64,000 nucleotides of DNA from Desulfosporosinus lacus DSM 15449 (lineage in GTDB: Bacteria > Bacillota > Desulfitobacteriia > Desulfitobacteriales > Desulfitobacteriaceae). Position numbers and translations under genes: made by a program. This document shows positions 47,240 to 56,058 of the stretch, in pieces. Below the pieces are notes generated by a model that worked only from the letters and a program-made list of their open reading frames with translations, searched no databases and was not told the origin of the DNA. Position 1 is the stretch's first letter. Every line of letters starts with the position of its first letter. The stretch covers positions 62,001-126,000 of the forward strand of contig NZ_FQXJ01000004.1 of the NCBI RefSeq assembly GCF_900129935.1. The letters run 5' to 3'.

Positions 47240-47713
47240 TTAATCCTTTAAAATAACTTTACGAAGGATGGTGATAAGTTTGGCTTGTCCTTCCGAGTCA
47301 ATTGGGTCTACCATCCACAGACAGAGAAAGGATAGTTTCCTGCTTTTCCACTCCTGAACAAAGGGATCCATCTGTTCTTTAGATACGTATAAGTGCTTAG
47401 AATCTTGAGAAGGCGTCAAACTGACCACAACACCGCGTTGCTCCATTTCATCCATTGCCCTGAACGCGCGGTCAAGTAAATCATCACTCCCTGTCATCAA
47501 GACATCTCCTGAGCGAAAATGATGATCCGCTTCAGCAAACCCAACACTAAAGATCTTGATATCCTGTTCATCGGAATTCAAACTATCTATGGAAGTTAAA
47601 AGTTGAACCTCTTGGCCCCCTACTTTACCAACGTAAATCTCATTCTCATCCTGATGCAAACCAAATCCTTGAATGAGAAAGTCCGGAGATATCTCACTAA
47701 TTAATCTATACAT
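47240..47713 (-). CDS. Uncharacterised 157-residue protein between ileS and divIVA
   Basis: The protein opens MYRLISEISPDFLIQGFGLH and has no signal peptide or membrane segment. A short acidic stretch (about 105-115) and a C-terminal WMVDPIDSEGQAKLITILRK are notable. I do not recognise the family. AAGGAGAAGG lies upstream of the ATG. Clear codon structure and placement in a conserved division cluster support a real gene. Its two regions with EIYVGKVGGQEVQLL and GDVLMTGSDDLLDRAF might be ligand or nucleotide related, but that is a guess. Confidence 0.7.
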   Translation of the reverse strand: MYRLISEISPDFLIQGFGLHQDENEIYVGKVGGQEVQLLTSIDSLNSDEQDIKIFSVGFAEADHHFRSGDVLMTGSDDLLDRAFRAMDEMEQRGVVVSLTPSQDSKHLYVSKEQMDPFVQEWKSRKLSFLCLWMVDPIDSEGQAKLITILRKVILKD

Positions 47714-47799
47714 TGATGAAACCCTTCTCCTTCAAAGTCATCTATAGAATATTTTACCACGAAACTAGACAGATTCGCAACATCCTGACTCTAATCCCG

Positions 47800-48261
47800 T
47801 TAAGCGATGCCTTCATTTTTTTCCTGTAAGGTTTCCAAATCTAGATGCGCTAGAAGAAAAGACTTAAGTTGTGTACGTAATAAATCACGTTTTCTAGCAA
47901 GCTCTTGGATCTCCTCTTGTATTTCTTCCCACTTTTTCTGCGCTTCAGACACCTTAGTTAACTTTTCATGTTCTGCTTTCCGTAATATAAGTGCCGCCTC
48001 TTCACGAGCGGTCTCCTTAACCTCTTCAGCAGTTTGTTGAGCTAACACCAGGGTCTGTTGTAAGGTGTTCTCAATTTGGCGATAATGCCCAATTTCCGTT
48101 TCCAACCCTTTTGTCTTTTCTCGCAGCTCGAAATTCTCTGTATACGCTAATTCAAATTCCTGACTGACATTCTCGAGGAATTTCTCCACCTCCTCGCATT
48201 GATAGCCCCGAATCCCTTTGCGAAAAGTCTTGTTTCGTATGTCAAGAGGAGTCATCTCCAT
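47800..48261 (-). CDS. divIVA: DivIVA-domain protein
   Basis: This 153-residue protein has the membrane-binding N-terminus TPLDIRNKTFRKGIRGYQ and VEKFLENVSQEFE, followed by a long coiled coil (about 35-140). DivIVA proteins mark cell poles and septa by binding curved membrane and recruit chromosome-anchoring or wall-synthesis proteins. It follows ylmH by 12 bp, the conserved order. Confidence 0.92.
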   Translation of the reverse strand: MEMTPLDIRNKTFRKGIRGYQCEEVEKFLENVSQEFELAYTENFELREKTKGLETEIGHYRQIENTLQQTLVLAQQTAEEVKETAREEAALILRKAEHEKLTKVSEAQKKWEEIQEEIQELARKRDLLRTQLKSFLLAHLDLETLQEKNEGIA

Positions 48262-48273
48262 AATATTTCCCTC

Positions 48274-49071
48274 CTAGTGCCGTCGTGACCGAAAAATTAG
48301 GATTTGCCAAGCTATTCGTTCCTTGCGAGTCTGGGAACTCTCCAAAAGCTTTATGCGCCCATACCCTCGGCAAGAAACTATGTCATCAGTCTGTACTTCT
48401 GCTTCCGCTTTAAACACCACAAGGCCAGCTTTTCTCACCTTGCCATGACTTATCCACTCCTGGGCCATACCCCTCGAAACCTTAAAAGCATTAGCGATTA
48501 CCGCATCCAAGCGTGATGAATTAACCGTTATCCGGCGCTCTTCACCCAATTCAGGAAGCACGTCTGGTTTTCCGTTAATGAGTGAAACTTCAATCTTTTC
48601 ACGCCCCGCATGTGTCCAATGATTTAATAAATACGGGACTATTTCCCGGGTTCCAGCAACATAAAAACCGCTCTGCCCAGGTCTGATATCTCCAAAGACA
48701 TCCCGTCTAAATCCTAATCCCATGAGGGATCCCAGTATCTGTCGATGCTCGAGCTGAGCACGAGCATCAGTAGATCGTACCCATAACAGGGCAATGTCTG
48801 CATCTTTGAAGTCTAAGGTTTCTCCTTTAGACCCCATTAGAATTCGAACCCGTTCCGCTTCTGAGAACCCGCCCTCCGCTAAAAACTCAAGATGTTCCTT
48901 ACGTAAAATTGATTCAGCCCACTCCCTCATGGCAAAGCTCAAAAATGGAGTGACTTGTCTAACCTCTTCATTAAGCACACCATTTACTTGATCTAATAAA
49001 TGCGCTGCTTCCAAACGAGCTTCTTTATCATCCCAATATTTTAGAACACTTCGATCAATTGAATGCTTCAT
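48274..49071 (-). CDS. ylmH: YlmH-type RNA-binding protein with S4 domain
   Basis: This protein of about 265 residues carries a C-terminal S4 domain (about 190-240, RLDAVIANAFKVSRGMAQEW). The N-terminal half is the YlmH/PF17774 type, with FLSFAMREWAESILRKEHL. YlmH homologues have been linked to rescue of stalled ribosomes alongside RqcH. The ATG at 49071 follows directly after the yggT stop; a longer frame to 49092 overlaps yggT. The ribosome-binding site is weak, so translation may be coupled. Confidence 0.9.
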   Translation of the reverse strand: MKHSIDRSVLKYWDDKEARLEAAHLLDQVNGVLNEEVRQVTPFLSFAMREWAESILRKEHLEFLAEGGFSEAERVRILMGSKGETLDFKDADIALLWVRSTDARAQLEHRQILGSLMGLGFRRDVFGDIRPGQSGFYVAGTREIVPYLLNHWTHAGREKIEVSLINGKPDVLPELGEERRITVNSSRLDAVIANAFKVSRGMAQEWISHGKVRKAGLVVFKAEAEVQTDDIVSCRGYGRIKLLESSQTRKERIAWQILIFRSRRH

Positions 49072-49072
49072 C

Positions 49073-49339
49073 CTATAAAATTTTCCACACAAGCCACTGC
49101 ACGATATTCAACGCGATAATTGCAAAGATTGGAGAAAAGTCTAATGGTAATGCGGAATTTCCGAATTGAAACCGTCGAAACGGCTTAAGGATTGGGTCAG
49201 TTACGTCATAGAGAGCACTAACTAATTTATTACTGGTCGGCGATAATTTAGGCCCGAACCAAGATAGAATAACTCTCACAAAAATTGCGTATATCAGGAT
49301 TGTAATTACTTTATCAATAATTTGAACAACGAATAGAAT
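49073..49339 (-). CDS. YggT family membrane protein with probable ATT start
   Basis: The full-length product is about 88 residues with two hydrophobic ends, LFVVQIIDKVITILIYAIFV and IFAIIALNIVQWLVWKIL, and VRVILSWFGP between. YggT proteins help FtsZ-associated processes or membrane transport in ways not settled. The only start that keeps the first membrane helix and sits 8-9 bp after AGGGAGG is ATT at 49339-49337, one base after the sepF stop. A GTG at 49279 would give a truncated 68-residue protein lacking the first helix. Confidence 0.8.
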   Translation of the reverse strand: MLFVVQIIDKVITILIYAIFVRVILSWFGPKLSPTSNKLVSALYDVTDPILKPFRRFQFGNSALPLDFSPIFAIIALNIVQWLVWKIL

Positions 49340-49340
49340 G

Positions 49341-49796
49341 TTAATCCCTCCCTATTTTTGAACTGGGCCAAAACAAGCCTTTATCTTTTAGTTCGTCTCG
49401 CATTTCTCCTGAAATATCGACGTTATTTGGAACAAAAAGGAAGATGCCGTTCCCGACTTTTTGCATGTTGCCATTTAACGCATAAGTTGTTCCACTAATA
49501 AAATCGACAATGCGTTTGGCTAACATTTTTTCAGCGTTTTCAAGGTTGACAATAACCGGTCGCCGGGTTTTTAACTGATCCGCAATGTTTTGGGCTTCTT
49601 CAAAAGAATTCGGTTCCATGACTACAACTCTCATTTGCTTTTGAGTATGAATGCTTACGACTTGGGCATTCTTACGGCTGGTACGAACCTCTTCTTGAGA
49701 ATTTTTCTCACGTTCATTCTCTTCAAAGATATCCTCTTCAGGTTCATCGTCTGCGAACCCCATAATTCCAATGACTTTATCAATTAACTTTGCCAT
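49341..49796 (-). CDS. sepF: Cell division protein SepF
   Basis: This 151-residue protein has an N-terminal amphipathic start (AKLIDKVIGIMGF) for membrane binding, an acidic linker and the SepF core (about 55-135) with VIVNLENAEKMLAKRIVDFI and KVGNGIFLFVPNNV. SepF tethers FtsZ to the membrane. This may matter here since no ftsA is found next to ftsZ. GGGGAGG precedes the ATG. Confidence 0.96.
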   Translation of the reverse strand: MAKLIDKVIGIMGFADDEPEEDIFEENEREKNSQEEVRTSRKNAQVVSIHTQKQMRVVVMEPNSFEEAQNIADQLKTRRPVIVNLENAEKMLAKRIVDFISGTTYALNGNMQKVGNGIFLFVPNNVDISGEMRDELKDKGLFWPSSKIGRD

Positions 49797-49819
49797 ATCT
49801 TTCCTCCCCTTTCAGGTCT

Positions 49820-50518
49820 CTATTCACGTTCGCCGAAAATCTGACGACCTACACGAACAAGGGTTGCCCCTTCTTCAATAGCCAGTTCGAAGTCTTGACT
49901 CATCCCCATGGAAAGCTCCTGCAAATCAACTCCAGGCCATTTCTGAGATTGCAGAGTATCACGCAACTCCCGAAGTTGTCGGAAATACCCTTGAGTCTCC
50001 GTTAAGCTAGCACCCAAAGCGCCAATGGTCATCAACCCTTGAACTTTAACATAGGGACACTCCCCAACTGAGTTTAAAAAGTCTGGAACTTCCTCTGGCA
50101 TAAGTCCCGCCTTGGCGGGATCCCGGGCGACATTTACTTGAACTAATGCCGTCCAGATAATACCACGCCGTTCACCTTGGTTATTTAGTGTTTCCAACAA
50201 TGGAAACCTATCCAGCGAATGAATCATAGCAACATTTTGATCTAAATACTTCACTTTATTGGTTTGAAGCCTTCCTACCAGATGCCAATCACAATCACTT
50301 GGAAGACTAGGCGCTTTCTCCAACCATTCTTGAACACGATTTTCTGCAAAGGCTCTTTGCCCCGCTTGATATGCCTCCTCTAAACCTGAAACGGGTTGGG
50401 TCTTAGAAACAGCCAATAATCGGATAGTACTCGGATCTCTATTACTTCGTTCTACCGCTTGGTTTATACGCTGACGAACCTCCATCAAGCGCTGTTCAAT
50501 ACCCGCTTTTGCCAACAT
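49820..50518 (-). CDS. PLP homeostasis protein, YggS/YlmE family
   Basis: This 232-residue fold type III PLP-binding protein shows RLLAVSKTQPVSGLEEAYQ with the PLP lysine near residue 37, HLVGRLQTNKVKYL near 80, and LSMGMSQDFELAIEEGATLV near 200. It keeps cellular pyridoxal phosphate balanced. Its place between sepF and the ylm genes is conserved. Confidence 0.95.
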   Translation of the reverse strand: MLAKAGIEQRLMEVRQRINQAVERSNRDPSTIRLLAVSKTQPVSGLEEAYQAGQRAFAENRVQEWLEKAPSLPSDCDWHLVGRLQTNKVKYLDQNVAMIHSLDRFPLLETLNNQGERRGIIWTALVQVNVARDPAKAGLMPEEVPDFLNSVGECPYVKVQGLMTIGALGASLTETQGYFRQLRELRDTLQSQKWPGVDLQELSMGMSQDFELAIEEGATLVRVGRQIFGERE

Positions 50519-50583
50519 CAGAATATCTCCTTCGCAATGAATTCTACGCCGTTTCGCATGTTTCCTGCTTAATAAAGCCTCGT

Positions 50584-51516
50584 CTAGATATTTTTTACGT
50601 TGGCTACTAATCCTTCTAAGCCATCCCGCGGTGTTATTACAACAGGAATGCCGTTTGGCAGATCCATGATACAGGCCATTTTGTCATCTTCATCAAGCAC
50701 TTTCACCTTTTTAAACTGTACAACCCCCTCACTCCAGAGAAAGACTCCCAGTTCCTCTCCCTGTGTCCACAGTGCAGATTTCGGAATAAGAACTCCGTTG
50801 GTCGGTGGACGATAGATCCAGGACACTTCCTGGCGTCTTTGGGCCGCAGTGCCGTCAATATAGTGGGGAAACTGAACAATTACTCCCTTGGGTTGATCTG
50901 ATTTACGCAAAACTTTCGCACTTATCGTTTGATTTCCGGCAGTAACACGCATTGTCTTACCAACAGTAAGTTCATCGATATTTGGCGTCTCGAGAAAGGC
51001 CATAGTCGGAATGAGGTTATTCACGATCTTGCCCAAAACTTCCCCTTTTTGAACCGTAGCTTCGCTAGTTTTCAGGCTGGACGTTTGAGTTAATAATTTA
51101 TTAAGGTCCATAGAAATTAGATTTTCACTCGTTAAAACGGATTCCAAGCCGTCGCTTTGGCGAAAAAACAGTCCTCCCATAGCCGCCGTAATCGTTTGAT
51201 TCTGGGCGTTCTCCATAGTCCCGGGAGCCGCCCCCTCAGGTTGAACTACAGCCACTGTCTCTCCACGTCTAAGACGTTGACCATCTTCTCCTATATACTG
51301 AACCTTGCCCGAAAGCGGGGTAAGTACTGTCAGCTCTTGATTAGCAAAGGTTGCGGCCACTGAACGTTCATGCCTAATGGTTCCAGTTTCAGCCACGGCA
51401 AACTTTATCCTCCCTGCAATAAGAGTTGAGCGATAACACCATACAATCCCTCCGGCTAAAACGATAAACAATATACCCCAAAACCAATAATTCGTTTTCC
51501 TTCTCTTCCCCTCCAT
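50584..51516 (-). CDS. HlyD-like membrane-anchored protein
   Basis: This 310-residue protein has a single N-terminal membrane segment (YWFWGILFIVLAGGIVW, about 10-28) and lipoyl-like/barrel-sandwich parts. LTPLSGKVQYIGEDGQRLRR near residue 62 and KGEVLGKIVNNLIPT near 156 are typical. No ABC or RND partner lies nearby. In related Peptococcaceae such a gene occupies the same site, so a division or envelope role is possible; the sequence does not show what it is. Confidence 0.75.
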   Translation of the reverse strand: MEGKRRKTNYWFWGILFIVLAGGIVWCYRSTLIAGRIKFAVAETGTIRHERSVAATFANQELTVLTPLSGKVQYIGEDGQRLRRGETVAVVQPEGAAPGTMENAQNQTITAAMGGLFFRQSDGLESVLTSENLISMDLNKLLTQTSSLKTSEATVQKGEVLGKIVNNLIPTMAFLETPNIDELTVGKTMRVTAGNQTISAKVLRKSDQPKGVIVQFPHYIDGTAAQRRQEVSWIYRPPTNGVLIPKSALWTQGEELGVFLWSEGVVQFKKVKVLDEDDKMACIMDLPNGIPVVITPRDGLEGLVANVKNI

Positions 51517-51532
51517 TTTAACCTCCTGTTAG

Positions 51533-51620
51533 TTCGAGATTAGAAAACTCGGATATCGCCATAGTGCCATATGCGCTGGGAATGATTCGAACAGGACATT
51601 CGAGATTAGAGCGCACCAAC
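51533..51620. repeat. TTCGAGATTAGA-containing spacer repeat, copies 2 and 3
   Basis: TTCGAGATTAGA occurs at 51533-51544 and 51599-51610. The second sits in the longer unit GCTGG...TTCGAACAGGACATTCGAG...GCGC that matches 20292-20342. Confidence 0.6.
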
Positions 51621-51623
51621 GAA

Positions 51624-53000
51624 CTATAATTTAGCTCTGGGCAGATTACACGTAAAGACGGTTCCAACTCCTAATTTGGAATCTACGCTAATATCTCCGC
51701 CTACACCCTCTACCATATGTTTTACGATGCTCAGTCCAAGCCCCGTCCCTCCTTGTCCTCTGGAACGAGCCTTGTCCACTCGATAGAAACGCTCAAAGAT
51801 TCTTGGCAAAATATCCTTAGGAATGCCGCAACCGGTATCTCCAAATTCCAGGCGAAGGAATTTGGGGCCAACTTGTGCATGCAACCAGACACGACCTGCA
51901 GCTGTATACTTAACCGCATTTTCCAAAAGATTCAGGAGAAGTTGACTTAACAAATCTTCCCCCATGATAAGCGGCGGCAAGTTTTCCGGAAGATCAACTT
52001 CCACTTCAATTCCTTTGGCCTGTGCCACGCTTTGAATCACTGGTTTAATCTTATCATAGGCATTTTGTACGTAACTAACTTTACCGGTTCTCACTTCCGC
52101 ACGATTTTCGTGCCCTTCTAAATGAGCTATCGTCAACAAGTCTTCGATAAGCCGCTGCAAGCGCAAAGTCTCAGCTTGAATTATTTCCAAGAATCGATTT
52201 CGCAGAGAGGGGTCTTCTGCCGCCCCATCAAGAAGTGTTTCCACAAACCCTTTGATAGACGTCAGTGGAGTTCTCAATTCGTGTGAGACATTAGCCACAA
52301 ATTCCGTTCGCATTTTTTCAAGTCGTCTAAGCTCTGTAACATCATGAAATACAATAACTGCGCCTCGCGACTGGCCCTGTCCGCTTAAAATCGGATTAAT
52401 CTTGCTTTGCACGATCCTTTGAGCAATCTGTATTTCTCGCATAGCCGAAGGTTGGCCTGAAAGCACTTTGCGAGTGAGTTGCTCCAGTTCCGAGTCATAG
52501 GTCAGCTCTAGCAGATATTCCAGATCTCGAACAGTTTTTTGTCGCTCAAAAATCCTCTCTGCTGCAGCATTCACTAAGACGACCCGCCCCACATGATCTA
52601 CAGCCACGACACCTTCTTGCATCCCGGCTAAAATGGCTTCCATCTTTTGTGCTTCTTGAGTACCATTTTGAACTATCATTTCGACGTGACGTGAAAGACT
52701 ATTAAGTTCGACTGTGAATTGTCCAATTTCATCCGTTGAATCCGATAAATGAATATGCTCAAAGTCTCCCCTCGCAATTCGCTGAGTTGCAAAGTGAAGT
52801 TTCTCCATCCGCCGTATAAGTTGACTAGTGTAGAAGTAAACAACCCCAGCAGGAAGAAGCAGTGCAAGAAGAATAACTCCCACATCAATCCGTTGTTCCC
52901 CAGACACTAGCCTCACACTTTCCCCCACCCAAAAAAGGAGTATAGAAAGCCCTGTCATACCTAAAAAGAGTCCGGTTAGCCGCCATTTTATGCTCATCAT
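51624..53000 (-). CDS. Sensor histidine kinase, PhoR-like
   Basis: This 458-residue protein has two membrane segments (about 8-27 and 40-60), a HAMP linker, a PAS domain (about 120-225), the phosphoacceptor His in NVSHELRTPLTSIKGF near 242, and the ATPase boxes LLLNLLENAVKYT and GTGLGLSIVKHM. The very short extracytoplasmic loop suggests sensing within the membrane or by the PAS domain. It starts right after the response regulator stop, with AAAGGA overlapping it. Confidence 0.93.
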   Translation of the reverse strand: MMSIKWRLTGLFLGMTGLSILLFWVGESVRLVSGEQRIDVGVILLALLLPAGVVYFYTSQLIRRMEKLHFATQRIARGDFEHIHLSDSTDEIGQFTVELNSLSRHVEMIVQNGTQEAQKMEAILAGMQEGVVAVDHVGRVVLVNAAAERIFERQKTVRDLEYLLELTYDSELEQLTRKVLSGQPSAMREIQIAQRIVQSKINPILSGQGQSRGAVIVFHDVTELRRLEKMRTEFVANVSHELRTPLTSIKGFVETLLDGAAEDPSLRNRFLEIIQAETLRLQRLIEDLLTIAHLEGHENRAEVRTGKVSYVQNAYDKIKPVIQSVAQAKGIEVEVDLPENLPPLIMGEDLLSQLLLNLLENAVKYTAAGRVWLHAQVGPKFLRLEFGDTGCGIPKDILPRIFERFYRVDKARSRGQGGTGLGLSIVKHMVEGVGGDISVDSKLGVGTVFTCNLPRAKL

Positions 53001-53003
53001 TGG

Positions 53004-53690
53004 TTATCCTTTAAAGCGATAGCCGATTCCGCGCAATGTCTCAATATACTCAGGATTCGAAGGATCCTTTTCGATTTTCAAACGCAGATGACGCACATGA
53101 ACGTCAACCGTACGGGTATCTCCATCGTATTCATATCCCCAAATTCGTTCCAATAAATCATCCCGTGAGTAAACTCTGCCAGGATGTGCTACTAAAACAC
53201 GCAGAAGTTCAAACTCTTTGGGGGTTAACTCAGTCTCCGCCCCTCGAACATAGACCCGAAACCCTTTTACATCGATTCTTAGCTCTCCACGAATAATCTG
53301 AGAATCAGCTTCCTCAGGCAAATTTATCCGGCGCAAACGGGCTTTAATTCGAGCTAATAGTTCACGAGGACTAAATGGTTTAGTCATATAATCATCCGCA
53401 CCAAGCTCAAGCCCTAAAACCTTGTCAATTACCTCACCCTTGGCAGTTAACATGATGATGGGAATTTGCTGGTACTTTGGAATTAACCTGATTCTGCGAC
53501 AAACCTCTAGTCCATCCATCCCCGGTAACATGAGATCCAGCACTACAAGATCAGGTTGTTCCTTTTCAACACGCTCCAAGGCTTCCTGACCATCCTTTGC
53601 TACACAGACAAGATACCCTTCCTTCTCCAAATTAAATCTAAGGAGTTCAAGGATCGGTTCCTCATCATCAACCACTAAGATTGTTGCCAC
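53004..53690 (-). CDS. Response regulator, OmpR/PhoB family
   Basis: This 228-residue protein has the phosphorylation Asp in LVVLDLMLPGMDGLEVCRR near residue 52, the Lys in YMTKPFSPREL near 102, and a C-terminal winged helix with RTVDVHVRHLRLKIE. It resembles PhoB/PhoP. The start is GTG at 53690. A phosphate regulon role is plausible but not shown, because no pst or phoU genes are in the window. Confidence 0.95.
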   Translation of the reverse strand: MATILVVDDEEPILELLRFNLEKEGYLVCVAKDGQEALERVEKEQPDLVVLDLMLPGMDGLEVCRRIRLIPKYQQIPIIMLTAKGEVIDKVLGLELGADDYMTKPFSPRELLARIKARLRRINLPEEADSQIIRGELRIDVKGFRVYVRGAETELTPKEFELLRVLVAHPGRVYSRDDLLERIWGYEYDGDTRTVDVHVRHLRLKIEKDPSNPEYIETLRGIGYRFKG

Positions 53691-53706
53691 CTAACCCACC
53701 CCCTAC

Positions 53707-53752
53707 TCGATATTCGTAGTTCGATGTTCGAACAATGAACTACGAACCACTA
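53707..53752. repeat. TTCGNNN heptad repeat between the regulator and pgeF
   Basis: ATTCGTA, GTTCGAT and GTTCGAA occur in series, followed by inverted CTACGAA units. The two halves can pair, forming a loose hairpin. Confidence 0.6.
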
Positions 53753-54556
53753 ACCTCTGAGTCGAATCCATCCTGCCATTCGCCCTGTCCGAGCACCATC
53801 TCGACGATGAGAGAAAAACCATTCTTGATTGTCTGCGGTGCAGATTGCCGCGACATCTATATTTTCAGGGCGAACTCCTCTTTCTAAGAACAAGGTTCGA
53901 TTAGCCTCCCATAGATCAAGCAAGTAGTGACCATCTTCTTGGGGAAAAAGAAAAGGAGTCTTATCATAATTGGAGCGAAACTGCTCAGCGACACGTTCGT
54001 CAACAGAATAACAGCAGGGACCAATGCTCGGCCCGATTGCCACCCAAGCATTTTCAGTCCGCCCACCAACTTCTTCAAAACACTCCAAAGCCCTTTGCCC
54101 AATTTTCGAGGCAGTCCCTTTCCAACCAGCGTGTACAATTCCCACTGTTTGTAGATCTGGGTAGTAAAAATATAGCGGGACACAGTCAGCAAAAAAGGCC
54201 ATTAGCCCTATAGTACTTTGTGTCACTAATCCATCGACAGCTGGAATTGCCGTCCCTAGTTCCTTCGACCCTCGTCCGCCATCTGTTTCCTTAACCCAAA
54301 TTACATTTGTCCCATGAACCTGTTCTCCGACTGCAACCCCAGTCGACGGAACCCCCCAATGATCAAACCAACGTTTGCGGTTTTCCAAAACTGCATTAGG
54401 GTCATCTCCAACATGAAGGCCTAAATTCAACGCATCATAGGGAACCATGCTCGCCCCCCCGACGCGAGTTGAAAATCCTAAGTCGATTCCTGCATCTTGC
54501 CACTTTGGAACAGTTAGGCAGGTTAAACTTCCAGTATTATACCACTTCCAGCTCAT
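53750..54556 (-). CDS. pgeF: Purine nucleoside phosphorylase PgeF/YlmD (multicopper oxidase-like fold)
   Basis: This 268-residue member of the DUF152/YfiH family has the zinc-site residues in GEQVHGTNVIWV near 78, FADCVPLYFYYPD near 122 and GIVHAGWKGTASKIG near 140. YfiH-like enzymes act on purine nucleosides or edit peptidoglycan precursors. The position beside ylmC and sigG matches Bacillus ylmD. Confidence 0.92.
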   Translation of the reverse strand: MSWKWYNTGSLTCLTVPKWQDAGIDLGFSTRVGGASMVPYDALNLGLHVGDDPNAVLENRKRWFDHWGVPSTGVAVGEQVHGTNVIWVKETDGGRGSKELGTAIPAVDGLVTQSTIGLMAFFADCVPLYFYYPDLQTVGIVHAGWKGTASKIGQRALECFEEVGGRTENAWVAIGPSIGPCCYSVDERVAEQFRSNYDKTPFLFPQEDGHYLLDLWEANRTLFLERGVRPENIDVAAICTADNQEWFFSHRRDGARTGRMAGWIRLRG

Positions 54557-54690
54557 CCTTCTAACTCCTTTGGTTTACATTTAATAATATCATTTAATAA
54601 CCTTTAGGACAAACCTCCAAAGGTCCTAGTCATATAGTACTTTCAGTAACAAATAGGGTTTAAATTGATTATTATCACACCTAATAATAT

Positions 54691-54738
54691 AAAAAGCATA
54701 AAGCTTTGCTCTAAGGAGAACAAAGCCTTATGCTTTTT
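54691..54738 (-). terminator. Terminator after ylmC
   Basis: AAAAAGCATAAAGCTTTG pairs with CAAAGCCTTATGCTTTTT except for one mismatch, and is T-rich at its minus-strand end. Confidence 0.85.
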
Positions 54739-54753
54739 CCGATTTAGTGAACA

Positions 54754-55029
54754 TTATCGACGATCATCATTTTCGATATTAAATTCGGGCAGATCATTAA
54801 CATCTACTAAGATAACGTCAACCCCTATCTTTTTGACATGATCCCAAGGGACAAAAAAATCTTCCGTCTTCCCACCGCCAAAAAGCCCCCAACTGCGCGA
54901 AGGTCCAGGCACAATAATCCCTTTAACTGTGCCCCGTTCCAAATCTAAATCCAGGTCTTTAATTGGCCCTAACCTGCGCCCATCTTTAACATTTACAATA
55001 TCTAATAATCTTAAATCCGAGACCCGCAT
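54754..55029 (-). CDS. YlmC/YmxH family PRC-barrel protein (sporulation-linked)
   Basis: This protein of about 91 residues begins MRVSDLRLLDIVNVKDGRRL and contains a PRC barrel with FFVPWDHVKKIGVDVILVDV. The family is confined to endospore formers and usually lies near sigG/sigE; function is unsettled. ATG at 55029 follows GGGGGG at 6 bp. An N-terminal extension to 55107 translates heptad repeats and is rejected. Confidence 0.88.
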   Translation of the reverse strand: MRVSDLRLLDIVNVKDGRRLGPIKDLDLDLERGTVKGIIVPGPSRSWGLFGGGKTEDFFVPWDHVKKIGVDVILVDVNDLPEFNIENDDRR

Positions 55030-55040
55030 TGTTAGCCCCC

Positions 55041-55116
55041 CTATTCGAGGTTCGATGTTCGAAGTTCGTGGTTCGAAGTCCGAATATCGTTCATCATACT
55101 TGCACATCGCTCATCG
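55041..55116. repeat. TTCGNNN heptad repeat upstream of ylmC
   Basis: This is the clearest tract: ATTCGAG, GTTCGAT, GTTCGAA, GTTCGTG, GTTCGAA and GTCCGAA follow with exact 7-bp spacing, then ATATCGTTCATCAT, shared with 26343. Confidence 0.7.
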
Positions 55117-55227
55117 AGCTTAGTGCCTTATATGTCATCATATGAGGGAGAGGCTAAAAATAGGCTACAGTTTAGATATATTAGATTTGTCTAGCATAAA
55201 CGAATTACGAATATCGGGCCACGTTTT

Positions 55228-56001
55228 TTACACATACTTGCGCATGTGTTGCATGGCTGCTTTCTCAAGGCGAGAAACCTGAGCCTGGGAAATCCCGATC
55301 TCATCAGCGACTTCCATTTGGGTTTTACCTTGAAAAAAGCGCAAAGACAGGATAAGTTTTTCTCGTTCGCTGAGGCGACGCAATGCTTCCCGCACAGCAA
55401 GCCCTTCAACCCAGCCAGTATCTGACTGTTTATCATCTCCTATTTGATCCATTACAAAGATAGGATCCCCTCCATCATGATATATGGGCTCGAATAAAGA
55501 AATAGGTTCTTGAATAGCATCTAAGGCAAAAACAACGTCTTCCCGAGGCAAAGCCAGTTTGTGGGCTATTTCTGCAACCGTCGGTTCACATGATCGCTCG
55601 CTGACCAACTGGTCCCGTACCTGAAGCGCCTTGTAGGCAATATCACGCAGGGACCTGCTCACTCGAATAGGATTATTATCTCTTAAGTAACGTCGGATTT
55701 CCCCAATAATCATGGGAACAGCATAAGTAGAGAACTTTACATTCTGACCCAGATCAAAATTGTCAATAGCTTTCATTAACCCAATACAGCCGACTTGAAA
55801 AAGATCATCCACATATTCTCCACGATTCGTAAACCGCTGAATCACGCTAAGAACAAGGCGGAGATTCCCATGGATTAGTTTGTCTCGGGCACTGCGATTT
55901 CCAGCTTGATAAATCACAAACAACTCTTTCATTTTCACGCTGGATAACACAGGCAACTTTGAGGTGTTCACTCCACAAATCTCAACTTTATTCAATGCCA
56001 A
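55228..56001 (-). CDS. sigG: RNA polymerase sporulation sigma factor SigG
   Basis: This 257-residue sigma-70 factor drives late forespore transcription. Region 2 has LIHGNLRLVLSVIQRF and VDDLFQVGCIGLMKAIDNF near residues 40-75, and region 4 has the helix-turn-helix QMEVADEIGISQAQVSRLEKAA near 225. The N-terminus VEICGVNTSKLPVL is diagnostic for SigG. It follows sigE by 57 bp, as in Bacillus. Confidence 0.97.
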   Translation of the reverse strand: MALNKVEICGVNTSKLPVLSSVKMKELFVIYQAGNRSARDKLIHGNLRLVLSVIQRFTNRGEYVDDLFQVGCIGLMKAIDNFDLGQNVKFSTYAVPMIIGEIRRYLRDNNPIRVSRSLRDIAYKALQVRDQLVSERSCEPTVAEIAHKLALPREDVVFALDAIQEPISLFEPIYHDGGDPIFVMDQIGDDKQSDTGWVEGLAVREALRRLSEREKLILSLRFFQGKTQMEVADEIGISQAQVSRLEKAAMQHMRKYV

Positions 56002-56058
56002 ACTACGAGCACCTCCCCAGCAAATTCTGTTGGGAAGTATGCCCTAAGACAGTTTAGG

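Noticed and set aside
55041..55116. The 7-bp repeat tract as a CRISPR array
   Set aside because: Units are 7 bp without unique spacers and no cas genes are nearby; this is a short tandem repeat.
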